Shown here: positions 15,053 through 24,978 of the stretch, piece by piece
Layout of the letters: every line of letters starts with the position of its first letter
Numbering within the stretch: position 1 is the first letter of the stretch
Virus record (IMG/VR): IMGVR_UViG_3300031746_000019
Coordinates: 1 to 58,517 of that record
Source of the DNA: a virus
Reading direction: 5' to 3' (one strand)
DNA length: 58,517 nt
Notes under the pieces: model-generated
Seen by the model: only the letters and a program-made list of their open reading frames with translations
The model's database searches: none
What the model was told of the DNA's origin: nothing
Position numbers and translations under genes: made by a program

Positions 15053-15459
15053 CTCCGCTCCCTCCGGTGAGGATGCCCCTCATCGGGCATGCTTCCAGTC
15101 ACTACGATTCCCGCCTTCTCGACTCGGTGTCTCAGCTCCTCTACCTCCGCATGCTCGATCATCTTCTGGACTACCTCCATTGCGTCCTCATCTTCTTCGG
15201 GCCACCACCAGGACACCGGACGGATCCTCATGAGGATCCCAGCTCGAGCGATGGAGTTACTAGTCAGAATGTTCTGCTGTGCCACTCCCTGTGGGCCTGG
15301 GACGAGAATGGTGCGCAGGCAACGGCACTCCCCCAAGAAGATGAAGCTGCTCAGACGATCGCTGATTCCGGAATCATCCAAGGGAGTCTTCCCGAGATAG
15401 AGTAGCTGTGGAGTCCCGTCAGAGACTAAGACCCACTTGTCAGAGTTCGGCTTGTCCAT
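15049..15459 (-). CDS. Hypothetical protein
   Basis: The protein has 136 residues with a strong GGAGGG ribosome binding site, and it overlaps the glycosylase start (ATGA). It has an N-terminal beta-rich part and a C-terminal charged helix (EDAMEVVQKMIEHAEVEELR). It lies between a helicase and a DNA repair enzyme and may be an accessory to either. Not recognised. Confidence 0.6.
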   Translation of the reverse strand: MDKPNSDKWVLVSDGTPQLLYLGKTPLDDSGISDRLSSFIFLGECRCLRTILVPGPQGVAQQNILTSNSIARAGILMRIRPVSWWWPEEDEDAMEVVQKMIEHAEVEELRHRVEKAGIVVTGSMPDEGHPHRRERR

Positions 15460-17974
15460 CAGTACCCTCCATGTATGGACGGAGGACGGTGTAGTCCAGG
15501 GGACCTCCCTGATCTACGGGCCATCCTCTCAGTTGCTTCTTCAGGGTGGTGCACATCTTGTGCATCTTCGGCACGTAGATGTAGTCCAAGATCACAACAA
15601 CCGGCGTCTTCTTCCCCTCCCTGTGCCGCTGGATTCTGCCGATGCCTTGCTGGAGGGTGTTGAACCCACCCTCCTCAATCGCAGAGCTCCCGAATGGAGT
15701 CAGGAAGAACAAGGTGTCGAGAGACGCCTCATCCAGCGCTTCTTTCACAAGCTGGAGTGTGCCGAAGCTAAGTCTCTTTGTCTGGATGGTGGTGATTCGA
15801 TCCTCGGGCTTCTCATTCCCGGTGCAGAGTCCGGAGTCAGCAAACATGGCATTGAGCATTTGCAGTTGCTCAACACTGTGGCTGAGTGCCAGCACCTTCC
15901 TCCCCGATTCGAGAGGCTTTCGGAGCTTGCTGGCGATGAACTCGTTGCACTCAGGATGAGTCCCGAGGTAGTTGCGGAGACGCGGGATACAGAGCTTCCC
16001 GTTCTTGTCGTTGATGGCTTCTTGAACGAGGGGATCGTTCAAGTTGGGTCTGAACGCACACGCCTGGAAGTAGACACGAGGCTTCAGGTCTTGGCTTAGG
16101 TCTCGGAAGTAGGCCTGGCCGATGTGGTACTGGTACATCGCTTCCAGGCCGTCTTCTCTGTTGGTCGTAGCTGTCAGTCCGTGTCGTTCTCCGTAGAACA
16201 GGGGCGCAGTCGGAAGGAAAAGGGGTGCAGAAACGTGATGGCAGTTGTGTACTACGGGGCCTCGACCAACTAGGTACGTTGGGCTTCCTTTGATCTGGAG
16301 ATTGTAGACAAGACCATTCGGACAACGTCCGCCAAATGTCCCGTCACTTGTTTGTTGGTGTACCTTAGTACGATCCACCCTAGTCCACGCAGGAAGGCGT
16401 CTTTCCGAGCGTCCTGTTCTCGCCTCTGAAAGGACTGGTGTGATTGGCCGTCCACCTCTATGGCGATCTTCAGTGCCTCGTTCGCTATATCGATTTTGTA
16501 GTGCGTGGGTGCCCCGACGGGCCTCCGACCCTTGGTGGAGATCGTAACTTCCATGGGCCAACCTAGAGAGCTGGCCAGTAGCTGCTGTGGGGCGGGAATC
16601 TCGCGTCCATTCCCTCCCTGTACTGGAGGGTGCCACCCCATGGCGCGGAGAGTTGTCTTCTGCTTCTCTCGCGTCACTGCATCGCTCATCGGGTTCTTCT
16701 TCTTCATACGTCGAGAGTTGATCTTTGCTCTCCGTGTGTTGGTGTCGTGCGCCACCTCGGAGCTTCTCTTCGATCTCCACACAGCCATACAATCTGCGGA
16801 GCAGTACGCCCTTCCAGAACGCCGCCATTGCTCTAGAGCCTTCCGCCCATGCACGAGCACCTGCCCCCCACAGTTGGCGCAAGACGTGTGGAACTTTGTG
16901 CACCTGCTTTGTCTTCTCTCCTCTAAGCACATCTGGCAGTAGGCCCCGGTCCCCTTTCCCGCTGTTGGTTTCCCACATTGGCAGGTCTTCTTCACGTCTC
17001 TGCTCCTTCATGAAGCACAACACCACATCTTCGCACGTCAAATGAATAGCGGCAACCCACCTTCGTTGAGTCCAGAAGGGGTGGTTGTGTGTGCAGACAA
17101 TCTCCTCACCACCAACGATCACGGACATGAGATTACGGGGCCGGGACACGAAGACGTGTTCGACTGGCTGCTTGGTTATTGATCCAGTGTCCTCATCAAA
17201 GGACCAGACTAGATCTCCGACCTTCCTTTGTTCTATGGGGATGCCATCCACAGGCGTTCCGGCTACGAAGCACTCGTCGTATATGACCAGGCCGAAGTAT
17301 CGATCGATGCCCATAGGTAGTTGGGCATGGCGGAGCCCAAGGGAGTGGATCATGGCAAGGACTATGCCCCGCCCTTGCCAGTCCCACTTGTTCGGGGGCC
17401 CTTGAATCAGACCGATGCCTCCGGGCACATCCAGGAACTCCTGGATTCGGTCACGCCACTGATTGATGAGCGTGGTGTTGTTCACGATTACTAGAGCTGG
17501 CACCTTCCGTTGTTCTATCAGGTGAAGTGCCAGTACCGTTTTCCCTTTGCCACAACTCAGATTCAGCAAACCTCCATGTGAAGAGCACATGGCAGCGGCT
17601 GCCAGCTTCTGTGTTTGTAAGTGTGGCTTTTGGGCATCGAGAACAATGCGGCTCTCGAACTCGACTCTGGGTGGCGGGTCTGGAGTAATAGAGACGACAG
17701 GGAACTGCAACGATCCCAACTCTCCATACGGGATGAAGGAGCGAGGAACCACGAGGTGGTCCCCCACATCCTCCCACAGCTGGATGTACTTCAGCCCCTC
17801 GCTGTCCATCACAGGGAACTCGAGCCCTGCCTTCACTGCTCGAGTATTGATGTGTGCCTTGGGCAACCATAGCTGTCTGCCTAGGTAACCTTTGTTCGGA
17901 TCTAGACGGATGAAGATCAAGTCGCCTCCAATTTCATGACGGACGTCATGAAACCTCCAACTACTTGGAATCAT
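15440..17974 (-). CDS. SF2 DNA helicase (UvsW-like) interrupted by an intein
   Basis: This protein has 844 residues including a 343-residue intein. Extein motifs: SCGKGKT (motif I, about 140-146), VIVNNTTL (Ia), the DECHH box (II) split by the intein after DE, LTATT (III), and QQGIGRIQRHR (VI). Spliced, it would be about 501 residues, similar to UvsW-type branch-migration helicases that act in recombination and fork remodelling. The ATG at 17974 has no Shine-Dalgarno; a TTG at codon 19 is preceded by GGAGG and is an alternative start. The host-frame sequence in the middle of the intein is a shadow of a nested gene. Confidence 0.88.
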   Translation of the reverse strand: MIPSSWRFHDVRHEIGGDLIFIRLDPNKGYLGRQLWLPKAHINTRAVKAGLEFPVMDSEGLKYIQLWEDVGDHLVVPRSFIPYGELGSLQFPVVSITPDPPPRVEFESRIVLDAQKPHLQTQKLAAAAMCSSHGGLLNLSCGKGKTVLALHLIEQRKVPALVIVNNTTLINQWRDRIQEFLDVPGGIGLIQGPPNKWDWQGRGIVLAMIHSLGLRHAQLPMGIDRYFGLVIYDECFVAGTPVDGIPIEQRKVGDLVWSFDEDTGSITKQPVEHVFVSRPRNLMSVIVGGEEIVCTHNHPFWTQRRWVAAIHLTCEDVVLCFMKEQRREEDLPMWETNSGKGDRGLLPDVLRGEKTKQVHKVPHVLRQLWGAGARAWAEGSRAMAAFWKGVLLRRLYGCVEIEEKLRGGARHQHTESKDQLSTYEEEEPDERCSDAREAEDNSPRHGVAPSSTGREWTRDSRPTAATGQLSRLAHGSYDLHQGSEARRGTHALQNRYSERGTEDRHRGGRPITPVLSEARTGRSERRLPAWTRVDRTKVHQQTSDGTFGGRCPNGLVYNLQIKGSPTYLVGRGPVVHNCHHVSAPLFLPTAPLFYGERHGLTATTNREDGLEAMYQYHIGQAYFRDLSQDLKPRVYFQACAFRPNLNDPLVQEAINDKNGKLCIPRLRNYLGTHPECNEFIASKLRKPLESGRKVLALSHSVEQLQMLNAMFADSGLCTGNEKPEDRITTIQTKRLSFGTLQLVKEALDEASLDTLFFLTPFGSSAIEEGGFNTLQQGIGRIQRHREGKKTPVVVILDYIYVPKMHKMCTTLKKQLRGWPVDQGGPLDYTVLRPYMEGTDGQAEL
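16244..17272 (-). other. Intein in helicase motif II (DE / CHH), with nested endonuclease gene
   Basis: This 343-codon insertion begins CFVAGTPVDG (block A) and continues with EEIVCTHNHPFW (block B, T-x-x-H type) and RRWVAAIHLTCEDVV. It closes with LVYNLQIKGSPTYLVG (block F) and GPVVHN followed by Cys (block G). The splice residues Cys1, HN and Cys+1 are all present. The roughly 200 residues between the splicing halves resemble no protein; on the same DNA in the +1 frame lies a separate endonuclease gene. Confidence 0.9.
16270..16995 (-). CDS. Nested EDxHD (Vsr/DUF559-like) homing endonuclease gene
   Basis: This 241-residue protein lies entirely within the intein, +1 relative to the host frame. 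It has its own GTG start with AAGGAG seven bases upstream. The N-terminus carries CxC, CxxC and CxxC zinc motifs, then a basic region. The C-terminal domain has KIDI (D169), IEVDGQSH (E180, D182, H186), QDARKD (D195) and GWIVLRYT. This is the Vsr-like fold of the EDxHD homing endonucleases known from split-intein and intron loci. It probably spreads the intein by cutting intein-less helicase alleles. Confidence 0.85.
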   Translation of the reverse strand: MKKTCQCGKPTAGKGTGAYCQMCLEERRQSRCTKFHTSCANCGGQVLVHGRKALEQWRRSGRAYCSADCMAVWRSKRSSEVAHDTNTRRAKINSRRMKKKNPMSDAVTREKQKTTLRAMGWHPPVQGGNGREIPAPQQLLASSLGWPMEVTISTKGRRPVGAPTHYKIDIANEALKIAIEVDGQSHQSFQRREQDARKDAFLRGLGWIVLRYTNKQVTGHLADVVRMVLSTISRSKEAQRT

Positions 17975-17994
17975 TAGGACGGTGTGATCAAGAG

Positions 17995-18019
17995 GGGCTC
18001 TCCGTCTGGTGGAGAGCCC
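17995..18019 (-). terminator. Hairpin between Cys-rich gene and helicase
   Basis: A perfect nine-base inverted repeat GGGCTCTCC / GGAGAGCCC has a seven-base loop. On the minus strand the tail is CTCTTGATC. It lies 26 bases after the stop of the Cys-rich gene. A weaker T tail on the plus side (TTATT) means direction is not certain. Confidence 0.55.
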
Positions 18020-18045
18020 TTATTGTACATACGGCGTGCGTCCTG

Positions 18046-18393
18046 TCAACGGATGCGGTAGTTGCACCAGAAGCTGTACATCTCGTAGAACATGCCTCGG
18101 AGAAGACCTCCTGCGGCATCCTTGAAGAACCTCTCGACCGGCTTTTCTCCCTCGGAGACGACACCGGACTCGTAGTTCCCCGCGTCTGGATTGTGGTTGG
18201 AAGATCGATGACGGACGGGGACAGGCGCACTTGCACCTCCCCCACGGTTTTCGATCTCCGCCCGGCAGGAGTTGCGGAATCTGCATTGATTCGCACACTC
18301 TGGGTCCTGTGGATCGTAGCTTCTTGCGCTGCCCCAGCAGTTGGGCCTTTGACTTGAGTACGCACCTCCTCTAAGACTATCTGCATAGCCCAT
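18046..18393 (-). CDS. Cys-rich small protein, first gene of the replication arm
   Basis: The protein has 115 residues. A CWGSARSYDPQDPECANQCR segment and a following NSC give a CxnCxxxCxxxxxC pattern that looks metal-binding. A polar linker and an amphipathic C-terminal helix ending in WCNYRIR follow. GAGGAG lies five bases before the ATG, and promoter octamer GGTATAAG lies 39 bases upstream, so it is probably the first product of the leftward operon. Function unknown. Confidence 0.65.
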   Translation of the reverse strand: MGYADSLRGGAYSSQRPNCWGSARSYDPQDPECANQCRFRNSCRAEIENRGGGASAPVPVRHRSSNHNPDAGNYESGVVSEGEKPVERFFKDAAGGLLRGMFYEMYSFWCNYRIR

Positions 18394-18431
18394 CGACTCT
18401 CCTCTTGGTTAGTTTGGTTAGGGTCAAATTA

Positions 18432-18439
18432 CTTATACC
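18432..18439 (-). promoter_or_regulatory. Candidate phage promoter element GGTATAAG (copy 2)
   Basis: The minus strand reads CCGCCGGTATAAGTAATTTG in the divergent intergenic region, upstream of the leftward replication operon. It is an exact octamer match to the elements at 124-131, 26,198-26,205 and 38,099-38,106. Confidence 0.6.
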
Positions 18440-18467
18440 GGCGGGGGACTGACTTTTGCGTGTTTGG

Positions 18468-18496
18468 TTGACCCCACGGAAATGTAACCGTAGTAT
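18468..18496 (+). promoter_or_regulatory. Sigma70-like promoter for the rightward operon
   Basis: TTGACC (18,468-18,473), a 17-base spacer, and TAGTAT (18,491-18,496) sit 29 bases before the first rightward start codon. With copy 2 of the octamer, this makes the region a divergent control point with two different promoter types. Confidence 0.55.
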
Positions 18497-18524
18497 CATT
18501 GGGAGATCGCGAGGAAGAAACGCA

Positions 18525-19994
18525 ATGCCTACAGGATCAATCATCGATTTCTACGATGACCCCAACGGTTTCATCCTGAAGCAGAAGGTGTCCCACGTAG
18601 ACCTGCCTGCTTTCGTCAAGACAGCGCAGTACATCAAGGACGAGAATCGTGCAGCACTACCGGATGATGTCTTCGCCCTTGTGATGGTGGACCAGGGGGA
18701 ATGCACCCGGAAGTATGCCTGCGTAGATCCAGGCAACACCGCCCTCTCTGTGATCTACTTCCTTGAGAACTGTCACAAGCTCCCGGAGGAGGCGCAGAAG
18801 ACAGCTGCCTTGAATCTGGTGAAGGCATGTGGTTGGTACGACCTCGAGGTCCCCGATCAGCTACAGAAGCTTGCCGGAGTCGGCACCTTGCTCAACGCTG
18901 GGATGGGGGGCATGCAGCTCAAGGGTAAGATCCAACAAGGTGTGGCCAAGCATCAAGCAGCCATGATGCCCAAGTTCAGCGAGCTCTCCGGCACCAGGGC
19001 CATGCCCAACCAGAGCGATCGTCCGGAGGACGAGGAGAAGACCGCTGGCAAGATTACGGACGCCTTTCGCTTTGGCCGAGCCGGTGGTTCTGCCAATCTT
19101 GCTCGTCGATTGGGGGGCAAGGTGGGCAAACTCGAGGCTGCTGCTACCCATGTAGGTCGACACGCTAAGAAGTACCTAGCTGGTGCTGGCGCCGCAGCAG
19201 CTGGTGTTGGAGCAGAAGAGGCCGTACGTCGTTCGCACAAGGGTGTGAAGGAGCGGACCAACCAGCTCTTCGAGGAAGGTCACAAGGAAGCCGAGGCTCT
19301 CCAACCCTACGTCGATGTGACGGGGAAGCAAGCTCCAGTCAGGATGGAGAAGGTGGCCTCTCAGCACACTCTTCTCCGGGGTCAGTTCCCTGTCGATACC
19401 TACGGCGAGGTCGAGGAAGCCCAGCGGTGGTTCGAAGACTACGGCTCTACCCTCCACCCCACCGATCGCCGAGAGTACTGCATCAAGCTGGCAGCTCGAG
19501 CGGAAGAGCTGAGCGCGCCGGTCAAGGACCACGTCCTGAAGTATGCCGGCAGGGGGTACGGCTCGGATGTCGAGGCGGCGGTCATCACACGCATGCAGTT
19601 CTGGTCTGAGGATGGACCGGAAAGGGACATGCTGAAGGGACTGCTCGAGAAGAGAGCGGAAGTATCCCCAGAGATCTTCTGCGCTGCGCTCGAGCAGTTC
19701 GACGTGACGACCGGGCTGAATCACCACTGGGACAGCCACATCCCAGACCCTGTCTACTCTACCTTTGGCATCGACAAGACTGCTGGTACAGGCTGGTCAT
19801 TCGATCACGGGGGTGATCGAGTGGACGAACATCAGCTCAAGTGCTTGGCCAAAAGTGACCACAAGCAGCTCTGCAAGAAGTTCGGCAAGGAGTTCGTAGA
19901 AGAGTTCACGAAGAAACCCCGGGAGATTTTCAGTTCCCTCCCGCTGGATACCAAGCGTATCATCATGCGGATGGCGAACGATCCGCAGCCCTAA
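18525..19994 (+). CDS. Hypothetical virion-region protein
   Basis: The protein has 489 residues from the ATG at 18,525, which has GAGGAAG upstream; the open frame extends 69 bases further without a site. An N-terminal globular part is followed by an Ala/Gly-rich segment (YLAGAGAAAAGVGAEEAVRR, around 215-235) and a helical C-terminal half with several HWDSH- and SFDHGGD-like turns. It is the first gene of the rightward operon. K-h-A tripeptides (EKTAG, EKVAS, DKTAG) recur as in other virion-region proteins. Not recognised. Confidence 0.65.
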   Translation: MPTGSIIDFYDDPNGFILKQKVSHVDLPAFVKTAQYIKDENRAALPDDVFALVMVDQGECTRKYACVDPGNTALSVIYFLENCHKLPEEAQKTAALNLVKACGWYDLEVPDQLQKLAGVGTLLNAGMGGMQLKGKIQQGVAKHQAAMMPKFSELSGTRAMPNQSDRPEDEEKTAGKITDAFRFGRAGGSANLARRLGGKVGKLEAAATHVGRHAKKYLAGAGAAAAGVGAEEAVRRSHKGVKERTNQLFEEGHKEAEALQPYVDVTGKQAPVRMEKVASQHTLLRGQFPVDTYGEVEEAQRWFEDYGSTLHPTDRREYCIKLAARAEELSAPVKDHVLKYAGRGYGSDVEAAVITRMQFWSEDGPERDMLKGLLEKRAEVSPEIFCAALEQFDVTTGLNHHWDSHIPDPVYSTFGIDKTAGTGWSFDHGGDRVDEHQLKCLAKSDHKQLCKKFGKEFVEEFTKKPREIFSSLPLDTKRIIMRMANDPQP

Positions 19995-20006
19995 CAGGAG
20001 ATCACA

Positions 20007-21116
<1,110 letters not shown>

Positions 21117-21119
21117 TAG

Positions 21120-21989
21120 GTGCCGACTCACGAGGAAAAGCTACTGGCCCTCCTCGAGAAGGTGGGCCAGCCAGCAGAGATCTCTGCTGGGGTGGCTGCG
21201 GTCGAAGACGCGGACTCCAACGCAGATCACGTCGAGACTGTCAGCGCCCCAGCAGAGAATCTCAACACCTCGTCTACCACCGGCCCGAAAGAGCCGGTGG
21301 GATTGGCGCCCATCACCAAGAAGAACCTCTTCGTCCATCACGACACACACCCCGTCGTGTTCGACGTGGCTCTTCTCGCACGCTACGACCTAGACTGGTT
21401 TGTCTGGGACGCTCAGGTACTATGGCGGGAGATCAAGAGCGACTTCCACGTTCCGTCCATCAGTGACCACACGTGCGCCAAGATCCAGGCGCTACGTACG
21501 TTGCACATCAACGAGTGGTTCTGGACAAAGTGGGAGGTGTTCTGCTGGATCACCCAGGCGCTGAACAACAACATCCCTGACTTCCATGTGCTCCAGAAAC
21601 CTTCCCTCGCACAGATCTTGTCGGCGGTGGAGATCGCTGACATGGTACGCACGGGGGAGGAGTACTCACAGGAAGTACAGGACTGGATTGCTGCCAGCAT
21701 GATGGATGAGGGCGTATTCTACGCTCCCAGCCCAATCACGTTCTGTCAGGACGAGATCGAACGCCTCCTCGTGGAGTTGAAGGTAGAGGACGGTGGGAAG
21801 CTGATCGCTGCCGTGCAGGGCAGGTACCAGGAGGTGGCACCTTTCTCCGATGCCTACTGGGCGTCAGCTACGGAGCCTATTCTTCACGAATCTGTGGTAG
21901 ATATACAGGTAGCAAAGCTTAAGGTAGCCACTGACTACCTGGCGATACGGAGACGTCAGCTCAAGGAACAACTGAGGCTCCTCCAATGA
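21120..21989 (+). CDS. Hypothetical virion-region protein
   Basis: This 289-residue protein starts at a GTG three bases after the collagen gene stop, with no clear Shine-Dalgarno, so translation may depend on coupling. The first 75 residues are low-complexity and acidic (Ala/Glu/Asp/Thr). The remainder is a Trp-rich globular domain (HINEWFWTKWEVFCWITQAL) ending in a basic helix. It overlaps the next gene by four bases. Not recognised. Confidence 0.6.
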   Translation: MPTHEEKLLALLEKVGQPAEISAGVAAVEDADSNADHVETVSAPAENLNTSSTTGPKEPVGLAPITKKNLFVHHDTHPVVFDVALLARYDLDWFVWDAQVLWREIKSDFHVPSISDHTCAKIQALRTLHINEWFWTKWEVFCWITQALNNNIPDFHVLQKPSLAQILSAVEIADMVRTGEEYSQEVQDWIAASMMDEGVFYAPSPITFCQDEIERLLVELKVEDGGKLIAAVQGRYQEVAPFSDAYWASATEPILHESVVDIQVAKLKVATDYLAIRRRQLKEQLRLLQ

Positions 21990-22960
21990 CAGCCATCTCT
22001 CCCCGATCGATGCTGGCGTTCGTTGACGAGCTTCAGAAGACTTCCGGAGTTCTCGACACGCTGGGACGGGCGGCTACGTCAACAGCAGGTATTTTACGTC
22101 CTGCATTGGCGGGAAGGTACGGACGGCAGCTATTGGTGGGTGCGGGGCTAGGAGCTGGAGGGAACATCCTCCAGCACAAGGTTCGTGGTGATCTCGATCA
22201 ACAGCGCGGTGGAGTTCTGGGGGCTGGACTTAGAGGGGCGGCGGCAGGAGGTGCAGTGGCTGGAGGTAGAATCTTGGCTACCTCTGAGGGTCGGAAGCGG
22301 GCACGTCAAGCCGCGAGCAACTTCTACGAGCGCGAGCTGTACGGTCTCACAGGCAAGGGGCGGGGTGATGCGCCCATGGATCTAGCCAAGGCGGAGCGCG
22401 TGGGTATTGTATCGGCTAATCCCACAGCTCAATCTATGTTGACTCGGGGCAGTGGGTCGTCTGGTCTGTCTGAGATAGGTCAGCATGGTCCTATTCAAGA
22501 AATGCACGGTCCCATGACACCAAAGCAATCTAAGGGTCTGGGAAAGCTTCTGAAGCAGCACGAAGCCAGTAAGGCGTTATTCGAGAAGGGTTGGGCATCT
22601 GCTCCGGGTGGTTTACACGGCATGGTCACGCACCCATTGGACTACGCCAAGCTCCGTTGGAACTCCATGGATGCTTGGGGCAAGGGCCTCACGGGGCTGG
22701 GTGTTGCAGGTGCTGCTCATGGTATGCTCAAGACGCCCTCGGAGGAGGACCCGAACAAGTACAAGAAGGGTCTGGGTCAGATGGCGGGGATGGTGGGCGG
22801 TGCGCTAGCTCCTGGGGCTGGTTGGATTGGACAGGGTCTCTTGGCTAGTGGGATCGGGAGTGTGGGCAAGGGGGTGGGAGCAGCAGCCGATATTGGAGTG
22901 CGTCGTTTGGGTAGAGTTGTCCCGCATGAGGAGCAGGCCCAGTGGCAGCCGACGCAATAG
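21986..22960 (+). CDS. Glycine-zipper protein with DELQK N-terminal signature
   Basis: This protein has 324 residues. The N-terminus MTAISPRSMLAFVDELQKTS carries the AFxDELxK signature seen in other small virion-region proteins. Several Gly/Ala zipper segments follow (LLVGAGLGAGGNIL, LGAGLRGAAAGGAVAGGRIL, GQMAGMVGGALAPGAGWIGQ), which could insert in membranes. It lies directly before the portal gene and overlaps it by 19 bases. A role as an internal or ejected virion protein is inference. Confidence 0.65.
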   Translation: MTAISPRSMLAFVDELQKTSGVLDTLGRAATSTAGILRPALAGRYGRQLLVGAGLGAGGNILQHKVRGDLDQQRGGVLGAGLRGAAAGGAVAGGRILATSEGRKRARQAASNFYERELYGLTGKGRGDAPMDLAKAERVGIVSANPTAQSMLTRGSGSSGLSEIGQHGPIQEMHGPMTPKQSKGLGKLLKQHEASKALFEKGWASAPGGLHGMVTHPLDYAKLRWNSMDAWGKGLTGLGVAGAAHGMLKTPSEEDPNKYKKGLGQMAGMVGGALAPGAGWIGQGLLASGIGSVGKGVGAAADIGVRRLGRVVPHEEQAQWQPTQ

Positions 22961-24978
22961 TAGGCCAGAGTGCGATGCGCTTCTCCCCCATCCGGGGGAG
23001 GATGAGCGGGGCGGGAGATTGGGGACTTCAGTACCCCAGTCCGTTCTTCGATATCGCCCACACCTACATGCCGGCCACCGTGAAGATGATGTTCCGGTGG
23101 TGCCGGTACTACTTCCTCGTCAACCCACTGATCAATGCCGTCGTCTTCAAGATGTCGGAGTACCCCATCACCGACATCATCTTCGACTCTGACAGACCAG
23201 AGCTGAAGCGGCTGTGGGGAGACTACCTATTCGATCACCTTCGGTATCGTTCATTCCAGATCGAAGTCGGGCTGGACTACCACACCTACGGCAACGCCCT
23301 GGTCTCGATCTTCTATCCCTTTGTGAAGTACCTCGAGTGTCCGAACTGCAAGTTCCGGAAGCCAGCTAGGGAAGTGGAGTACCGCTTCCAGAACTTCCAG
23401 TTCATCTCCTCCTGCAAGTGTGGCCACCATGGCCCCTTCAAGGTGGACGATCACTACGTCAAGGCACCTCGTGGTATCCGTCTACTCCGGTGGAACCCGG
23501 AGGACGTGGACATCAGGTACAACGAGATCACTGGGGACTACGAGTACTACTATGAGATCCCCACGACCCTCAAGAACGACATCATCATGGGTAAGAAGAG
23601 CACGGTGGAATCTGTGCCGCAGCTCTTCATCGAGGCGCTGAAGCAGAAGAAGGCGGTGGTGTTCTCCAAGGAGAACATCTACCACTTCAAGCGCCCGACC
23701 CTGGCCGGGAAGGACCGAGGCTGGGGAACACCCATGATTCTTCCTGTTCTGAAGGACACCTTCTACCTTCAGATCTTGCGTAAAGCACAGGAAGCCATCG
23801 CGCTCGAGCACATCGTCCCTCTCCGCATTCTCTTCCCACAGGCTGGCAGCGCAACGAGTGATCCATACACGACGGTGAACCTCCAGGACTGGAGGGACCA
23901 GGTCGCTTCTGAGATCCGCAGGTGGAGAGCCGACAACAACTACATGCCCATCATGCCTCTCCCCATAGGGAACCAGACTATCGGAGGAGACGGTCGCGCA
24001 CTCCTGCTCAGTCAAGAAGTACGTGTGTGGAGTGAGCAGATCGTAGCTGGCATGGGCGTACCTACTGAGCTCATCTTCGGTGGGCTCAGCTACTCTGGCA
24101 GCAACGTGGCACTCAGGATGCTGGAGAACACCTTCCTGGGCTATCTCCAAGATCACATCTCCCTGCTCAAGTGGGTTGTCAAAAGGACGTCTGCGTATCT
24201 TGGTTGGGCCACGGTGCGTACGCGCTTCAAGCCCTTCAAGATGGCGGACGATCTCCAGAGGAAGGCATACCTCTTCCAGCTCAACTCTGCGTCCAAGATC
24301 TCGGACGAGAGTCTCCTTGCGGACGCGGACTACGATGCGGAGAAGGAAGACTCGATCATGGAGCGGGAGGCTGCTCGTAGAGCAGCCGTCTTGAAGAAGC
24401 AACAGCTTCTCCAGGCAGAGATTCAGGGAGAGGCCGCCATGATCCAGGCAAAGTGGCAGGGCAAGGGCCAGGCTCATCAGATGAAGGAGCAGATGGCGCT
24501 CCAGAACGAGATGGGGAAGGACCAGGCCGCTTTCCAAGCTCAGATACAGTCTGACATGCAACAGCAGCAGATGGCTGCTCAGCAGGGTGGCGAGCCTCCT
24601 CCTCCGAACCCAGACATGCAGGCCTCTCCTCGTAGGCCAGATCTTTTGGAGCCCCCGAAAGAGATCACATCTCCGCTGACTCTTCGCTCCGTTCAGCCTG
24701 TCCCTCCCTCTACCACGGGGGAAGATCTAGTGGGGAAGCAGAACGTAGACCTACTTTTGATGGGGCGGAAGATCGCAGATAAGATCAGTGGCCTCGATCA
24801 TTTCCAAAGACCCCAGGCTCTGGCCCAGCTCAAGCAGCACAACCCAGAGCTGCATGATGTGGTGTTGGGGCTAATGATGAGCGGGGGCAACGGCCCCACC
24901 CAGGCTGGGTCCGACGCCGCACGTCCTCTGCCGGAGCAGAAGCCCGCACGACGTGGACCCGAGTCTGCGCTCATCTAG
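22942..24978 (+). CDS. Portal protein
   Basis: This protein has 678 residues. Portal features include an N-terminal NPLINAVVFKMSEYPITDII, a wing/stem region, WGTPMILPVLKDTFYLQIL, and GVPTELIFGGLSYSGSNVAL followed by a long helix. A zinc ribbon (CPNCKF ... CKCGHHG) is inserted near residues 133-160. The C-terminus is a Gln/Met-rich coiled coil and Pro-rich tail. Twelve copies would form the DNA channel. The GTG at 22,942 has GAGGAG eight bases upstream; ATGs at 22,975 and 23,002 are alternatives. Confidence 0.82.
   Translation: MAADAIVGQSAMRFSPIRGRMSGAGDWGLQYPSPFFDIAHTYMPATVKMMFRWCRYYFLVNPLINAVVFKMSEYPITDIIFDSDRPELKRLWGDYLFDHLRYRSFQIEVGLDYHTYGNALVSIFYPFVKYLECPNCKFRKPAREVEYRFQNFQFISSCKCGHHGPFKVDDHYVKAPRGIRLLRWNPEDVDIRYNEITGDYEYYYEIPTTLKNDIIMGKKSTVESVPQLFIEALKQKKAVVFSKENIYHFKRPTLAGKDRGWGTPMILPVLKDTFYLQILRKAQEAIALEHIVPLRILFPQAGSATSDPYTTVNLQDWRDQVASEIRRWRADNNYMPIMPLPIGNQTIGGDGRALLLSQEVRVWSEQIVAGMGVPTELIFGGLSYSGSNVALRMLENTFLGYLQDHISLLKWVVKRTSAYLGWATVRTRFKPFKMADDLQRKAYLFQLNSASKISDESLLADADYDAEKEDSIMEREAARRAAVLKKQQLLQAEIQGEAAMIQAKWQGKGQAHQMKEQMALQNEMGKDQAAFQAQIQSDMQQQQMAAQQGGEPPPPNPDMQASPRRPDLLEPPKEITSPLTLRSVQPVPPSTTGEDLVGKQNVDLLLMGRKIADKISGLDHFQRPQALAQLKQHNPELHDVVLGLMMSGGNGPTQAGSDAARPLPEQKPARRGPESALI

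Noticed and set aside
16270-16995. Possibility that the helicase gene is broken by a frameshift at the endonuclease
   Set aside because: The host frame is open throughout and all terminal splicing blocks and helicase motifs are in the same frame, so a continuous intein is the simpler reading.
23482-24561. Long minus-strand open frame (359 codons) opposite the portal gene
   Set aside because: Antisense shadow; no start signal and no protein-like pattern.
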